Part shown: in pieces, positions 55,279 through 64,000 of the stretch | How the letters are laid out: every line of letters begins with the position of its first letter | Position numbering within the stretch: the first letter of the stretch is position 1 | Assembly (NCBI GenBank): GCA_001603505.1 | Contig: LUZC01000042.1 | Coordinates: 1-64,000, forward strand | Length of the DNA: 64,000 nucleotides | Direction: 5' to 3' | Source: Bacteroidales bacterium Bact_11 | GTDB taxonomy: Bacteria > Bacteroidota > Bacteroidia > Bacteroidales > UBA932 | Program-made: the position numbers and the translations under genes | Notes under the pieces: generated by a model | What the model was told of the DNA's origin: nothing | What the model saw: only the letters and a program-made list of their open reading frames with translations | Databases searched by the model: none

Positions 55279-55857
55279 ATGAAACACTTAGAACTTCAAG
55301 GTAAGAAGAGAATTACCGGCAAGAAGGCTGACGTCAAGAGCGTCCGCAAAGAAGACAGAGTACCTTGCGTCATCTACGGCGCCGGTGTTGAGAACACCGC
55401 TTTCTCCGTCGACGAGAAAGCCCTCAAGGCACTCACACACACTCCGTATTCCCACATTGTGGACCTCGACATCGAAGGTGCGAAGCATGAGGCCATCCTG
55501 AAGGCGATCCAGTATCACCCGGTCACCGACCGTGCGCTTCACGTGGATTTCCTCGCCCTCGACCCGGCCAAGCCCGTGACCATCGAAGTGCCGATCAAAA
55601 TCACCGGTAACTCCGTCGGTGTCCGCCAGGGCGGTAAGCTGAATGTCCCTACCCGCAAACTTAAAGTCTGCGGTATGATCGAGAAGCTCCCCGACGAACT
55701 GCCGGTCGACATCACCGAACTGGGCCTCGGCAAGCAGATCAATGCCGGCGACCTGAAATTCGACGGAATCCAGATCGTTTCGCCGAAGGGCACGCTGGTA
55801 TGCGCTGTCCGCGCTACCCGCAACTCCGCTGCCGCTGCCGCTGAGACTGCCGAATAA
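55279..55857 (+). CDS. rplY: 50S ribosomal protein L25/Ctc
   Basis: R-E-D-R-VPCVIYGAGVENTAFSV; long CTC-type C-terminal domain. Confidence 0.94.
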   Translation: MKHLELQGKKRITGKKADVKSVRKEDRVPCVIYGAGVENTAFSVDEKALKALTHTPYSHIVDLDIEGAKHEAILKAIQYHPVTDRALHVDFLALDPAKPVTIEVPIKITGNSVGVRQGGKLNVPTRKLKVCGMIEKLPDELPVDITELGLGKQINAGDLKFDGIQIVSPKGTLVCAVRATRNSAAAAAETAE

Positions 55858-55866
55858 TCGCTTCTT

Positions 55867-56484
55867 ATGAACTATCTTGTCGTCGGTCTCGGAAACATAG
55901 GTGAAGAGTATGCTTCCACCCGGCACAACATGGGATTTATGGTATTGGATGCCTGGGCTCAGGCATCCAATGCTGTTTTTACTCCCTGCCGCTACGGATT
56001 GGTAGCCGAAATCTCTTTCAAGGGACGCAAGTTCACGCTTCTGAAGCCGAATACCTACATGAACCTCAGCGGTCGCGCTGTCCGCTACTGGCTGCAGAAA
56101 ACGCGCATTCCCCAGGAGAATCTCCTGGTGGTGGTCGATGATTTCGCCATTCCTTTTGGCACGCTGCGTATGCGGAAGCGGGGTTCTGCAGGAGGTCACA
56201 ACGGGCTCAAGAGCATCGATTATGAACTGGCTAGTGATGACTATGCACGCCTGCGCATTGGGACCGGCAACGGTGGTTTCGCCGAAGGCCGTCAGGTGGA
56301 TTTCGTTTTGGGAGAATTGTTGCTAGAAGAAAAGCGGGCCATGCCCGAACTGCTGCTGCGTGCCGTGGAAGCCATCAAATGCTACGGCACCGAAGGAATC
56401 GACCGGGCGATGACCCGGTTCAACCGCAGCCTGCCTGCCCCGGATCAATCGTCCGAGGAGTCATCCATAAAGAAAGAATCATAG
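55867..56484 (+). CDS. pth: Peptidyl-tRNA hydrolase
   Basis: MNYLVVGLGNIGEEYASTRHNMGF; LLKPNTYMNLSG; VVDDFAIPFG; GSAGGHNGLKSI. Confidence 0.96.
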   Translation: MNYLVVGLGNIGEEYASTRHNMGFMVLDAWAQASNAVFTPCRYGLVAEISFKGRKFTLLKPNTYMNLSGRAVRYWLQKTRIPQENLLVVVDDFAIPFGTLRMRKRGSAGGHNGLKSIDYELASDDYARLRIGTGNGGFAEGRQVDFVLGELLLEEKRAMPELLLRAVEAIKCYGTEGIDRAMTRFNRSLPAPDQSSEESSIKKES

Positions 56485-56846
56485 AGCGAATCCATCTCGC
56501 GCCGGTCCTTCTTGGTCGGACGTCCCGCTCCGCGGTCGCGTCGGATGAAGAAGGTCTCCACTGGGGCGTGGAGTTTGTCGAGTTCTGTCTGGGGCGTGAG
56601 GTTTTCCGCATAGGCCGGTACGTCTTTTGCGCCGACACGCTTCTCCAGCGGGGCAAGTACCTTGAACTGGTAGAGCACAGGCCCTTTGCGGACATGGATT
56701 ACATCGCCGGCCTTGACCTCGCGGGCGGGTTTCACGTCGGTTCCGTTGACGGTTACTTTGCTGCCTTTGCAGGCGTCGGTCGCGTCGGTACGTGTCTTAT
56801 AGACGCGGATCGCCCAGAGATATTTATCGATTCGTACGGAGTCCAT
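56445..56846 (-). CDS. S4-domain RNA-binding protein (Hsp15-like)
   Basis: VRIDKYLWAIRVYKTRTDATDACKGSKVTVNGTDVKPAREVKAGDVIHV. Confidence 0.9.
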   Translation of the reverse strand: MDSVRIDKYLWAIRVYKTRTDATDACKGSKVTVNGTDVKPAREVKAGDVIHVRKGPVLYQFKVLAPLEKRVGAKDVPAYAENLTPQTELDKLHAPVETFFIRRDRGAGRPTKKDRREMDSLYDSFFMDDSSDD

Positions 56847-56877
56847 GGGAAAGCAGGTTTACGGAAGCCTTGTGATG

Positions 56878-56912
56878 CAAAAACGGGGCCGCCTGTGGCA
56901 GCCCCGTTTTTA
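56878..56912 (-). terminator. Terminator of the histone-H1-like gene
   Basis: AAACGGGGC-TGCCACAGGCG-GCCCCGTTTTT on the minus strand. Confidence 0.75.
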
Positions 56913-56930
56913 CAATTGCGAAACGATCAC

Positions 56931-57104
56931 TTATTTCGCTGCCTCGACGGAAGCTTTGCGGAAGTCCTTCATCAGCTTAGCGATGTTGAGGGCGTGCTTG
57001 CGGGCACGGGTGCCGGCAGCTTTGTTGCCTTTGACCACCTGCAGGTTGGCGTTGATCTGGAAAGCACCGATCTCGGCATTGATTTTTTCAACAAGTTCTT
57101 TCAT
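56931..57104 (-). CDS. Histone H1/Hc1-like small basic protein (57 aa)
   Basis: Manual translation MKELVEKINAEIGAFQINANLQVVKGNKAAGTRARKHALNIAKLMKDFRKASVEAAK*; below the ORF-track length cutoff. Confidence 0.88.
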   Translation of the reverse strand: MKELVEKINAEIGAFQINANLQVVKGNKAAGTRARKHALNIAKLMKDFRKASVEAAK

Positions 57105-57214
57105 GGTTTTTTGGTTTTATAAAGTAAATCTTTTCAATAGCCGTTAATTAGTGCCGAAGTTAGGGAGTTTCAGTCAATTATCCAAATTTTCTCAAGAAAA
57201 ACCGCAAAAAAGGT

Positions 57215-58771
57215 CTATTTTTTCTCAAAAAACGGCTTTTCCACCTTATAAACTCCGTAGTTTGACTTATCTTCTTTCATATCAATCCGATACCCAGGCC
57301 GTTCTCCCGATTTGACGGAACCGTTGCGACGCACTGTTCCGGAGACGGGCGGATACTTTCCGGTGGCAATATGAGACAAACAGGCACGGATCTCTCCCTC
57401 GTCGACACCAAAGTCGTGGTAAAGATCGTCGGGGCGCAAGTTGTCAGGAACAAAGCCGTCCCATGGAATCGATTCTCCCAGTGAATTGCGGTTGAAGAAA
57501 GCGATGGGCAGGAACACCCACTGCAGCTTCGTGAAATCTCCGTCCCGGTATTTGGCATAATCACTGTTCGATCCGGGATACATCAGTACATACATACCGT
57601 TGGGTTTGCCATAGGTGGTGTCGCCCACCATTTGGACCTTGTCGCCCATATAGGGACGCAAGCCGTTGATCACCATCTCACTGGCAGAAGCGGTGGAGGG
57701 GCTCACGATGAAATAGATCCTGTCGATGTCGAAACGGTTGGAAAACACCTTCGTCCAGTAGGCGTCATCACCGCCGGCGTCGGTGTATTTCTTGCGGTCG
57801 GAATCGATGATGGCCACCGTATTCTCCGCATCGGAAAACGATTCGTCGAGTGAAGCCAGATAACTGCTGTGGTTGCGGACCACATAGGTTTTCCCCAAAG
57901 CGGAGGAAGGTGCCAGGTAGTCCATCATCAGCTGGCTGGCGCGGGAATCGCCACCCCCGTTGTAGCGAAGGTCGATAATCAGTTTCCGGGTTCCGGCCGT
58001 ACGGAAGGTCTTCATGGCGTCGTGGATATCATCGAGGAAGTTGGCGCCGAACGACAGATAGTGGAAATAACCCACAGGTTCCGTCAGGCCTTCCATTTCA
58101 CCGGGCTGGAACACGCGCGTGACAAGGCCGGGACGGGTGGCCAGCGAGCTGGCCCACGAAGCGGTGAAAGTGGTGTCCCGCCCGTCAACCAGGCGGAAGG
58201 TGAAGGTTTGGGGGGATTGATAGAAATCCTTTTGGAAAATGGCGAGTTTTTCGGCGGTAAAACCACTTTCGTCGTGTTCCACGTTCTGGCCATTGATACG
58301 GGTCAGCACGGCACCTCGTGTCACGCCAAACCGCTCCAGAGGCGAGCCGGGATAAATATAGCGCACATGGAGACCGTAGTCGCCAAAATACTTGATGGCC
58401 TGGCTGAGGCTTATGCCCCAGGTCCCCATCACAATGCCTGTCTCGTCGGAGATGTACGTATCCCTGTCCATCATCCAGCTCCAACGGTCATCCTTGTAAA
58501 GCATTTCGTCGAAGAAGTCGTAGATGTCATAGTTGTAGGGCTTGAGCGTGGCATTGCGGGCCTGTACGTCGTCGCGCCAATAATAATATACATCCATATA
58601 TTGCGCACGAAGGAAATCCTTTGCCGCATAGTCGGGGTCGGCATCTATCTTGGCTTGTTCGTCGTCGGACGGCGGGGTGTCGGGACAACCTTGGGCGACC
58701 AGCATCACGACCGCGAGGACAACCGGCATCCAAAGCCGGGAAAGGGTTTTCACTTTCATTATTGCCTCCAT
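57215..58771 (-). CDS. S41-family (C-terminal processing) peptidase lipoprotein
   Basis: Lipobox LVAQGC; PDZ-like region; LIIDLRYNGGGD; FIVSPSTASASEMVINGL (catalytic Ser). Confidence 0.9.
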   Translation of the reverse strand: MEAIMKVKTLSRLWMPVVLAVVMLVAQGCPDTPPSDDEQAKIDADPDYAAKDFLRAQYMDVYYYWRDDVQARNATLKPYNYDIYDFFDEMLYKDDRWSWMMDRDTYISDETGIVMGTWGISLSQAIKYFGDYGLHVRYIYPGSPLERFGVTRGAVLTRINGQNVEHDESGFTAEKLAIFQKDFYQSPQTFTFRLVDGRDTTFTASWASSLATRPGLVTRVFQPGEMEGLTEPVGYFHYLSFGANFLDDIHDAMKTFRTAGTRKLIIDLRYNGGGDSRASQLMMDYLAPSSALGKTYVVRNHSSYLASLDESFSDAENTVAIIDSDRKKYTDAGGDDAYWTKVFSNRFDIDRIYFIVSPSTASASEMVINGLRPYMGDKVQMVGDTTYGKPNGMYVLMYPGSNSDYAKYRDGDFTKLQWVFLPIAFFNRNSLGESIPWDGFVPDNLRPDDLYHDFGVDEGEIRACLSHIATGKYPPVSGTVRRNGSVKSGERPGYRIDMKEDKSNYGVYKVEKPFFEKK

Positions 58772-58806
58772 TTTTCTATATTTGCAAAGATATACATTTT
58801 TTTCCG

Positions 58807-60195
58807 ATGAATTCGTTCGCCTCCCTGATTGAAAAAGTCTCCTCGGCCGTTTGGGGCTGGCCGATGATTATCCTGCTGCTAGGCACCCATATCTTCATGA
58901 CGGTCCGGCTCCGTTTCCCGCAGCTTAAGGTCGGGAAGGCTATCCGGCTGTCGGTCACCAGGGACAAGAATTCCCACGGCGATGTCAGCCAGTTTGGCGC
59001 ATTGGCCACCGCGTTGGCTGCCACCATCGGGACGGGCAATATCGTGGGAGTCGCAACGGCTGTGGCGCTCGGTGGTCCCGGGGCTGTGCTCTGGTGTTGG
59101 ATTACAGGTGTGTTCGGCATGGCGACGAAGTATTCCGAAGGTCTTCTGGCTGTCAAATACCGGGCCAAGACACAGGACGGACGCATGCTTGGAGGACCGA
59201 TGTTCGCCTTGGAGAGGGGGCTTCACGCGAAATGGCTGGCCGTCATCTTCGCCGTTTTTACGGCCATCGCCGCCTTCGGCATCGGGAATACCGTGCAGGC
59301 AAATTCCATTTCGCTGCTCCTCAACGAGACCTATGGCTTCTCTCCCTATGTTGTCGGCGGTGTCCTGGCCCTGCTGGTACTGCTGGTCATCGTCTTCGGG
59401 GTTAAAGGCATTTCGCGGGTATGCTCTACGCTTGTGCCCTTCATGGCCCTGTTCTATGTTCTGGGCTGCCTTGTCATCCTCGGGATGAACTGGGCCTTTC
59501 TTGGCGAAAGCATCCGGCTGATCTGCCGTTCCGCCTTTACGGCGCGCGCCGCCGCAGGCGGTTTTATCGGCACGACCGTACTCATGGCGTGCCGTTACGG
59601 TATCGCCCGCGGACTCTTCTCCAACGAATCGGGTCTGGGTTCTGCCCCTATCGTGGCGGCCGCCGCCCAGACGCGCAACCCCGTCCGGCAGGCGCTCGTT
59701 TCATCCACGGGCACCTTCTGGGACACCGTGGTGGTCTGCGCCCTCACCGGACTGGTGATCGTGAGCAGTATCGTGGCGCATCCCGACATCGACTGCGTGC
59801 AGGGTGCCGCGCTCACCAAGGCCGCTTTCGACAAATTGCCCTACATCGGTCCGCTGATCCTGTCGGTGGGTATCGTGACTTTTGCGTTTTCCACGATCCT
59901 GGGCTGGTCGTACTATGGCGAACGGGCGGTCGAGTACCTGGCCGGGCACAACCGAAAAGCAGGAAAGATCATGATTGCGGTTTACCGCGTCATCTGGATT
60001 GTCGCCGTTTTCCTGGGTTCGGTGCTGAGCCTTTCGGTAGTCTGGAACCTGGCGGACATCGCCAATGCGTTGATGGCCATCCCGAACCTGCTGGCCATTT
60101 TGCTGCTCAGCGGAGTGATCGTGCGGGAAACGCGGAAGTATCTGTGGGAAGACCGGCTCGACGACGAGAGCGGAGAAGAACCACCTACTCTATGA
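58807..60195 (+). CDS. Sodium:alanine symporter (AGCS family)
   Basis: ALAATIGTGNIVGVATAVALGGPGAVLWCW; GLFSNESGLGSAPIVAAAAQT. Confidence 0.94.
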   Translation: MNSFASLIEKVSSAVWGWPMIILLLGTHIFMTVRLRFPQLKVGKAIRLSVTRDKNSHGDVSQFGALATALAATIGTGNIVGVATAVALGGPGAVLWCWITGVFGMATKYSEGLLAVKYRAKTQDGRMLGGPMFALERGLHAKWLAVIFAVFTAIAAFGIGNTVQANSISLLLNETYGFSPYVVGGVLALLVLLVIVFGVKGISRVCSTLVPFMALFYVLGCLVILGMNWAFLGESIRLICRSAFTARAAAGGFIGTTVLMACRYGIARGLFSNESGLGSAPIVAAAAQTRNPVRQALVSSTGTFWDTVVVCALTGLVIVSSIVAHPDIDCVQGAALTKAAFDKLPYIGPLILSVGIVTFAFSTILGWSYYGERAVEYLAGHNRKAGKIMIAVYRVIWIVAVFLGSVLSLSVVWNLADIANALMAIPNLLAILLLSGVIVRETRKYLWEDRLDDESGEEPPTL

Positions 60196-60511
60196 CGAAG
60201 ACGTCTTCGCCGTCCTGGTGGTAGTAGTATTCTTCCCGGGCGAATTTTTCAAGGGAGTCGCGCTCGGAGCGGAGCTGTTCGAGTTTCCGGTCCATATTGG
60301 AAATCTCCTTCTTGTAGAATTCAATCTGTCGCTGCTGCTGGCGCAGGGTGATGCGCGTGCGGATGTACTGCCCGACGTTGTTGGTATCGATGAAACAGAT
60401 CCAAACCAAAAACACGAAACCCATCAGGAAGTACTTGTTGAGCAAGACCTTCCCGAGCGGATAACTTTTCCACTGGCGGATCCTTTCCTGGACTTTCGTG
60501 AAGACTGACAC
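60185..60511 (-). CDS. Septum formation initiator (FtsB/DivIC-like)
   Basis: Single TM followed by coiled coil and FAREEYYYHQDGEDVFVIE. Confidence 0.88.
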   Translation of the reverse strand: MSVFTKVQERIRQWKSYPLGKVLLNKYFLMGFVFLVWICFIDTNNVGQYIRTRITLRQQQRQIEFYKKEISNMDRKLEQLRSERDSLEKFAREEYYYHQDGEDVFVIE

Positions 60512-60554
60512 GGGCGGAAGATGTTTTCACAAAAATAATGATTAATTTTGAACG

Positions 60555-61367
60555 ATGGTTCAATACTTCAAATATTATCGGCCCGGGCTAGGCCAGTCGT
60601 GGCTGCTGGCGGCATTGATGTTTCTGGGCAGCATTGTCGTCGGATTCTGCCTGCCCCGCGCTCCGCAATCCCTCACTTATTTTTTGTCCATGCTCCTTCC
60701 CCTGGCCTGGTGCTGGTGGATGGGGCAACAGGCATACGTGGCGGGAAGCAAAGCCTGTCCTGTCAACGATCCGCATTTCGGCAAAATCGGAGCCGGCCGA
60801 TTCATGGTGCTGGCCCTCTTGGCGCTCCTGTCGCTTACCGTGGTGGCCGATCCCACCACGTCCTTTATTCCGATGCCTGATACGATCCGTGCCATGTTCG
60901 AACGGGTATTCATGGATTCCCCGCTATGGGATATGGTTTTGTCGACCTGCATCCTGGCGCCGTTGCTCGAAGAGTTTCTGTGCCGGGGGATGATGCTTCG
61001 GGGCATGCTCAGCCATATGTCGCCCCGAAAGGCAATCATCTGGTCGGCGGTCATTTTCGCCGTAATGCACATGAATCCCTGGCAGTCAATCCCGGCGCTG
61101 CTCATCGGTCTGCTTCTGGGATGGGTGTACTGGCGAACTCACTGCCTATGGGCGACCATCTTCCTGCATTGCTTCAATAATTCCCTTTCGACCTTGTTAT
61201 CCCGCCTGATGCCCGACATTCCGGTCGATGCCAGCCTGCAGGATTTACTGCCACCGACAACTTGGTGGATTGTCTTCTGTGTGTCGGTAGTCGTACTTAC
61301 GATAACGCTGTATATTCTTCATGAAAAAACTCTATCCCCTGAAATTCAAGCCGGTCCTGAAGCCTAA
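60555..61367 (+). CDS. CPBP-family intramembrane glutamic protease
   Basis: APLLEEFLCRGMMLRGML (EExxxR), SAVIFAVMHMNPWQSIPALLIGLLLGWVY, IFLHCFNN. Confidence 0.92.
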   Translation: MVQYFKYYRPGLGQSWLLAALMFLGSIVVGFCLPRAPQSLTYFLSMLLPLAWCWWMGQQAYVAGSKACPVNDPHFGKIGAGRFMVLALLALLSLTVVADPTTSFIPMPDTIRAMFERVFMDSPLWDMVLSTCILAPLLEEFLCRGMMLRGMLSHMSPRKAIIWSAVIFAVMHMNPWQSIPALLIGLLLGWVYWRTHCLWATIFLHCFNNSLSTLLSRLMPDIPVDASLQDLLPPTTWWIVFCVSVVVLTITLYILHEKTLSPEIQAGPEA

Positions 61368-62292
61368 GTCGTGGGGCGGCGAGTCGTGGGACCTCTGCGG
61401 TTTCGAGGAGGATGCTTCCCTCATCGCGGAAGGCTTTCTGGCCGATAACGACCTGCCCGACATCCTCGAAACCTATCTCGGCGACCTGGTAGGCGACGAG
61501 ATATTCGATTGGTATAATCTGCACTTTCCCTTGCTGGTCAAGCGGCTGGACGTACAGGATCGCCTGTCTGTACAGGTACATCCCGATGACATTGTGGCCG
61601 GCGAACGATTCGATTCCTATGGGAAATCGGAATTCTGGTATGTGACGGAGGCGGGGCCCGATGCCCGGATCTATATGGGATTCAAGGAGGATATCGATGC
61701 GACGACACTCTATCAGGCTTGCAAGGCCGGAACGGTCGACCGCCTGCTCAATGAATTCATTCCTCGTCCGGGTGACTGTTTCTTCATCTCGGCCGGTACG
61801 GTCCATGCGGCTGGCGGCGGCGTGAAGATCACCGAAATCCAGCAGGCTTCCGACATCACCTTCCGCCTCTTCGACTGGGGCCGGGAGCGCAATCCCGCCA
61901 CCCGCCGCGAAATGCATCTCGAGGAAGCGATCGACTGCATCGACTATCGTAAATACGATGAAGCGGCCTGTCACTGCTACAAACCAGAAGGGGTCAAGGT
62001 GGTAGCGCAGTGCCCGCAGTTCGTGGTAACCAGCTTGCAATTGAATGAGCCTGCCCGGGTTTCCATGGATGATTTCAAGAGTTGCGTCGTTTACAGCTGC
62101 CTGTCGGGCGATACGACACTAACCACCGCAGGTCAGAACTATTCCCTGTCGGCCGGCGAGACGCTGCTGGTACCCGCTTCTTGCGACAACCTGCTGCTGA
62201 CACCTGCGTCGGGCGGTGTCCATCTGCTGCAGACACACCTTCCCCAGCCGCCGAAAGACGATGTGTATGACGGCCCGGAACCGGAGGTGTAG
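61321..62292 (+). CDS. manA: Mannose-6-phosphate isomerase, class I
   Basis: YPLKFKPVLKPKSWGGESWDL; LSVQVHPDD; GKSEFWYV; FISAGTVHAAGGGVKITEIQQASDITFRLFDW. Confidence 0.94.
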   Translation: MKKLYPLKFKPVLKPKSWGGESWDLCGFEEDASLIAEGFLADNDLPDILETYLGDLVGDEIFDWYNLHFPLLVKRLDVQDRLSVQVHPDDIVAGERFDSYGKSEFWYVTEAGPDARIYMGFKEDIDATTLYQACKAGTVDRLLNEFIPRPGDCFFISAGTVHAAGGGVKITEIQQASDITFRLFDWGRERNPATRREMHLEEAIDCIDYRKYDEAACHCYKPEGVKVVAQCPQFVVTSLQLNEPARVSMDDFKSCVVYSCLSGDTTLTTAGQNYSLSAGETLLVPASCDNLLLTPASGGVHLLQTHLPQPPKDDVYDGPEPEV

Positions 62293-63048
62293 TTAAAACA
62301 GATGTGTTCTGATGATGGACGCGCCCAGAGAAGCGGCGCGTTCTTCGTATTCGTGCACGATGTCGCCGCAGGTGGCGGGACTCAGGCCGCGTGGCTGCCA
62401 GATGAAGCGCTTGCGCGAGACGCCCACGAGGATCGGCCGGCGGAAACTCTTGAGTTCGTCGAGGCGGTCGAACAGGGTCTGGTTGTCCTCGTTGCTCTTC
62501 GAGAAGCCGAATCCCGGGTCGAGGATCCAGTCGGTCACGCCGGCCTCCTTCGCGCGCACCGCGAAATCCCGGAAATACTGCTTCACGCTTTCAACGACAT
62601 CGTCATAGGCATAGGTGTCGTGCATCGTGGCAAAGGTCCCCTGGTGGTGCATCGCCACGTAGCGCAGTCCGAGCCGGCCAGCGACGGGAAGCATCGCCTC
62701 GTCCCATTCTCCGGAAGAAATGTCATTGATCCAGAAGCGGCCTATCGCCTGGTAGGCCATCAGGACGATTGCAGGGCGGAAAGTGTCGATCGAAACAGTG
62801 ACACCGGCATAAGAACGGCCAATCGTCTCCACGATCGGTTCCAGCCGGGCCCATTCTTCCTCCGTCAAGATCTCTTCAGCGCCCGGCCGCGACGACATGG
62901 CCCCGATGTCGAGAATGTCAGCTCCAGCCTCCAGCAGGGCATCTGCCCGGCGACGAAAAGCATCGACCGTCGCCGCCCGTGAAGGCGCATAGAAAGAGTC
63001 CTCGTTGAGGTTGATGATTCCCATGATTTTCGTTTGACCGCTTGCCAT
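62293..63048 (-). CDS. folP: Dihydropteroate synthase
   Basis: IMGIINLNEDSFYAPSR; ADILDIGAMSSRPGAEE; ILDPGFGFSKSNEDN; GVSRKRFI. -7 element TATCTTTG (minus) at 63075-63082. Confidence 0.96.
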   Translation of the reverse strand: MASGQTKIMGIINLNEDSFYAPSRAATVDAFRRRADALLEAGADILDIGAMSSRPGAEEILTEEEWARLEPIVETIGRSYAGVTVSIDTFRPAIVLMAYQAIGRFWINDISSGEWDEAMLPVAGRLGLRYVAMHHQGTFATMHDTYAYDDVVESVKQYFRDFAVRAKEAGVTDWILDPGFGFSKSNEDNQTLFDRLDELKSFRRPILVGVSRKRFIWQPRGLSPATCGDIVHEYEERAASLGASIIRTHLF

Positions 63049-63089
63049 AATTTCTTATCTTTACAAGTTGAATGCAAAGATAATACTTT

Positions 63090-63767
63090 ATGCTGATCGT
63101 TCTCGAAGGTTTGGATGGCGCCGGCAAATCGACGCAGCTCAAGATGGTAACCTCTTACTTTTCTTCGCTGGGCCGCAAGGTTGATTACCTGCATTTTCCC
63201 CGGTACACCGCTCCGCTCTACGGCGAACTCATCGCGAAGTTCCTGCGGGGGGATTTCGGCTCCATCGACCAGGTGCATCCCCAGCTGGTGGCGCTGCTGT
63301 TCGCCGAAGACCGACGTGACGCCAGCAGCCTGATCCGCAGCTGGATGAATCAGGGGCACGTGGTGATCCTCGACCGTTACGTGTATTCCAATATCGCCTT
63401 CCAGTGCGCGAAGCTTCCTTCGGCCGAAGAAGCGGTCGCCCTGCGCGACTGGATTATCGATCTTGAGTTCGGCCGATTCGGGATTCCCCATCCGACGCTC
63501 AACCTGTTCCTCGACGTGCCCATTGAATTTGTCGACGCCAAGCTCAAGCAGAACCGCAAGGGCGGAGACCGGCGCTATCTCGAGGGCAAGGCCGATATTC
63601 ATGAGGCGGACATCGCCTTCCAGGTCAAAGTCCGCGACATTTATCGCGAACAGTGCCTGCTCGACGATCAGTTCCTTCGCATCGACTGCGGCGACGAGGA
63701 AGGTCACATGCTGCCCGCTTCCGATATCTTCCGCCGCATCCGCACCCAAATCGACGCGCTTCTATGA
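63090..63767 (+). CDS. tmk: Thymidylate kinase
   Basis: MLIVLEGLDGAGKSTQLKMV; VILDRYVYSNIAFQ. Confidence 0.95.
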   Translation: MLIVLEGLDGAGKSTQLKMVTSYFSSLGRKVDYLHFPRYTAPLYGELIAKFLRGDFGSIDQVHPQLVALLFAEDRRDASSLIRSWMNQGHVVILDRYVYSNIAFQCAKLPSAEEAVALRDWIIDLEFGRFGIPHPTLNLFLDVPIEFVDAKLKQNRKGGDRRYLEGKADIHEADIAFQVKVRDIYREQCLLDDQFLRIDCGDEEGHMLPASDIFRRIRTQIDALL

Positions 63768-64000
63768 GATTTCTGCGTGGCTTGTGCCGGATGATCTTCG
63801 CCCTGACCTTCATCCTTTCCGGCGTGCTGAAACTGCTCGATCCGGTAGGGACGGGGCTGATTGTGAAGGAGTATCTCGACTTCATGGGACTTTTGTTCCT
63901 GGAGCCGGCGTCCATTGTATTGGGTATCGCCCTGGCCACGGCCGAATTCGTGATCGGCATCTGTGTGCTCAGCGGACTCAGGATCCGGATTGTGGCGTGG
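63764..64000 (+). CDS. DoxX-like membrane protein (truncated by window edge)
   Basis: MRFLRGLCRMIFALTFILSGVLKLLDPVGTGLIVKEYLDFMGL...; start overlaps the tmk stop. Confidence 0.75.
   Translation, partial: MRFLRGLCRMIFALTFILSGVLKLLDPVGTGLIVKEYLDFMGLLFLEPASIVLGIALATAEFVIGICVLSGLRIRIVAW

Overview
The window is about 64 kb of ordinary, gene-dense chromosomal DNA from a moderately high-GC Bacteroidota. Bacteroidales is likely, judging from gene content and from promoter -7 elements of the TAnnTTTG type; no Shine-Dalgarno pattern was evident. I found no rRNA, CRISPR array, transposase, integrase or prophage. I recognise about 52 protein genes and one tRNA-Gly(GCC). They include glyA, rpsO-pnp, acpP/fabF/fabZ/fabI, argR-GNAT-argG-argE-argH, manC, an arginine deiminase, pheS, GH109 plus a NahK-like kinase, several exported peptidases (M3, M6, M49, S41, two C11 paralogs, a novel-looking HEFGH lipoprotein), an MMPL-fakA-fakB-GNAT-plsX-ACP-AraC operon, alr, holA, a CCA-enzyme gene, rplY-pth, manA, folP and tmk. 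The most interesting items are: (1) a Ser/Thr-kinase-like domain fused to a Cdc48/FtsH-type AAA+ module (32674-34419); (2) a tightly packed operon for activating exogenous fatty acids, with its own ACP, an acyltransferase-like protein, a lipid exporter and a regulator (35018-43163); (3) a putative GalNAc-scavenging trio (23587-27355); (4) two ARG-box-like sites flanking the argR -7 element; (5) a tRNA 3'-half relic behind glyA; (6) several small repeats and hairpins. Two genes absent from the ORF track were recovered: a TrmH-family methyltransferase at the left edge and a 57-aa histone-H1-like protein. All identifications come from reading motifs, without database searches.
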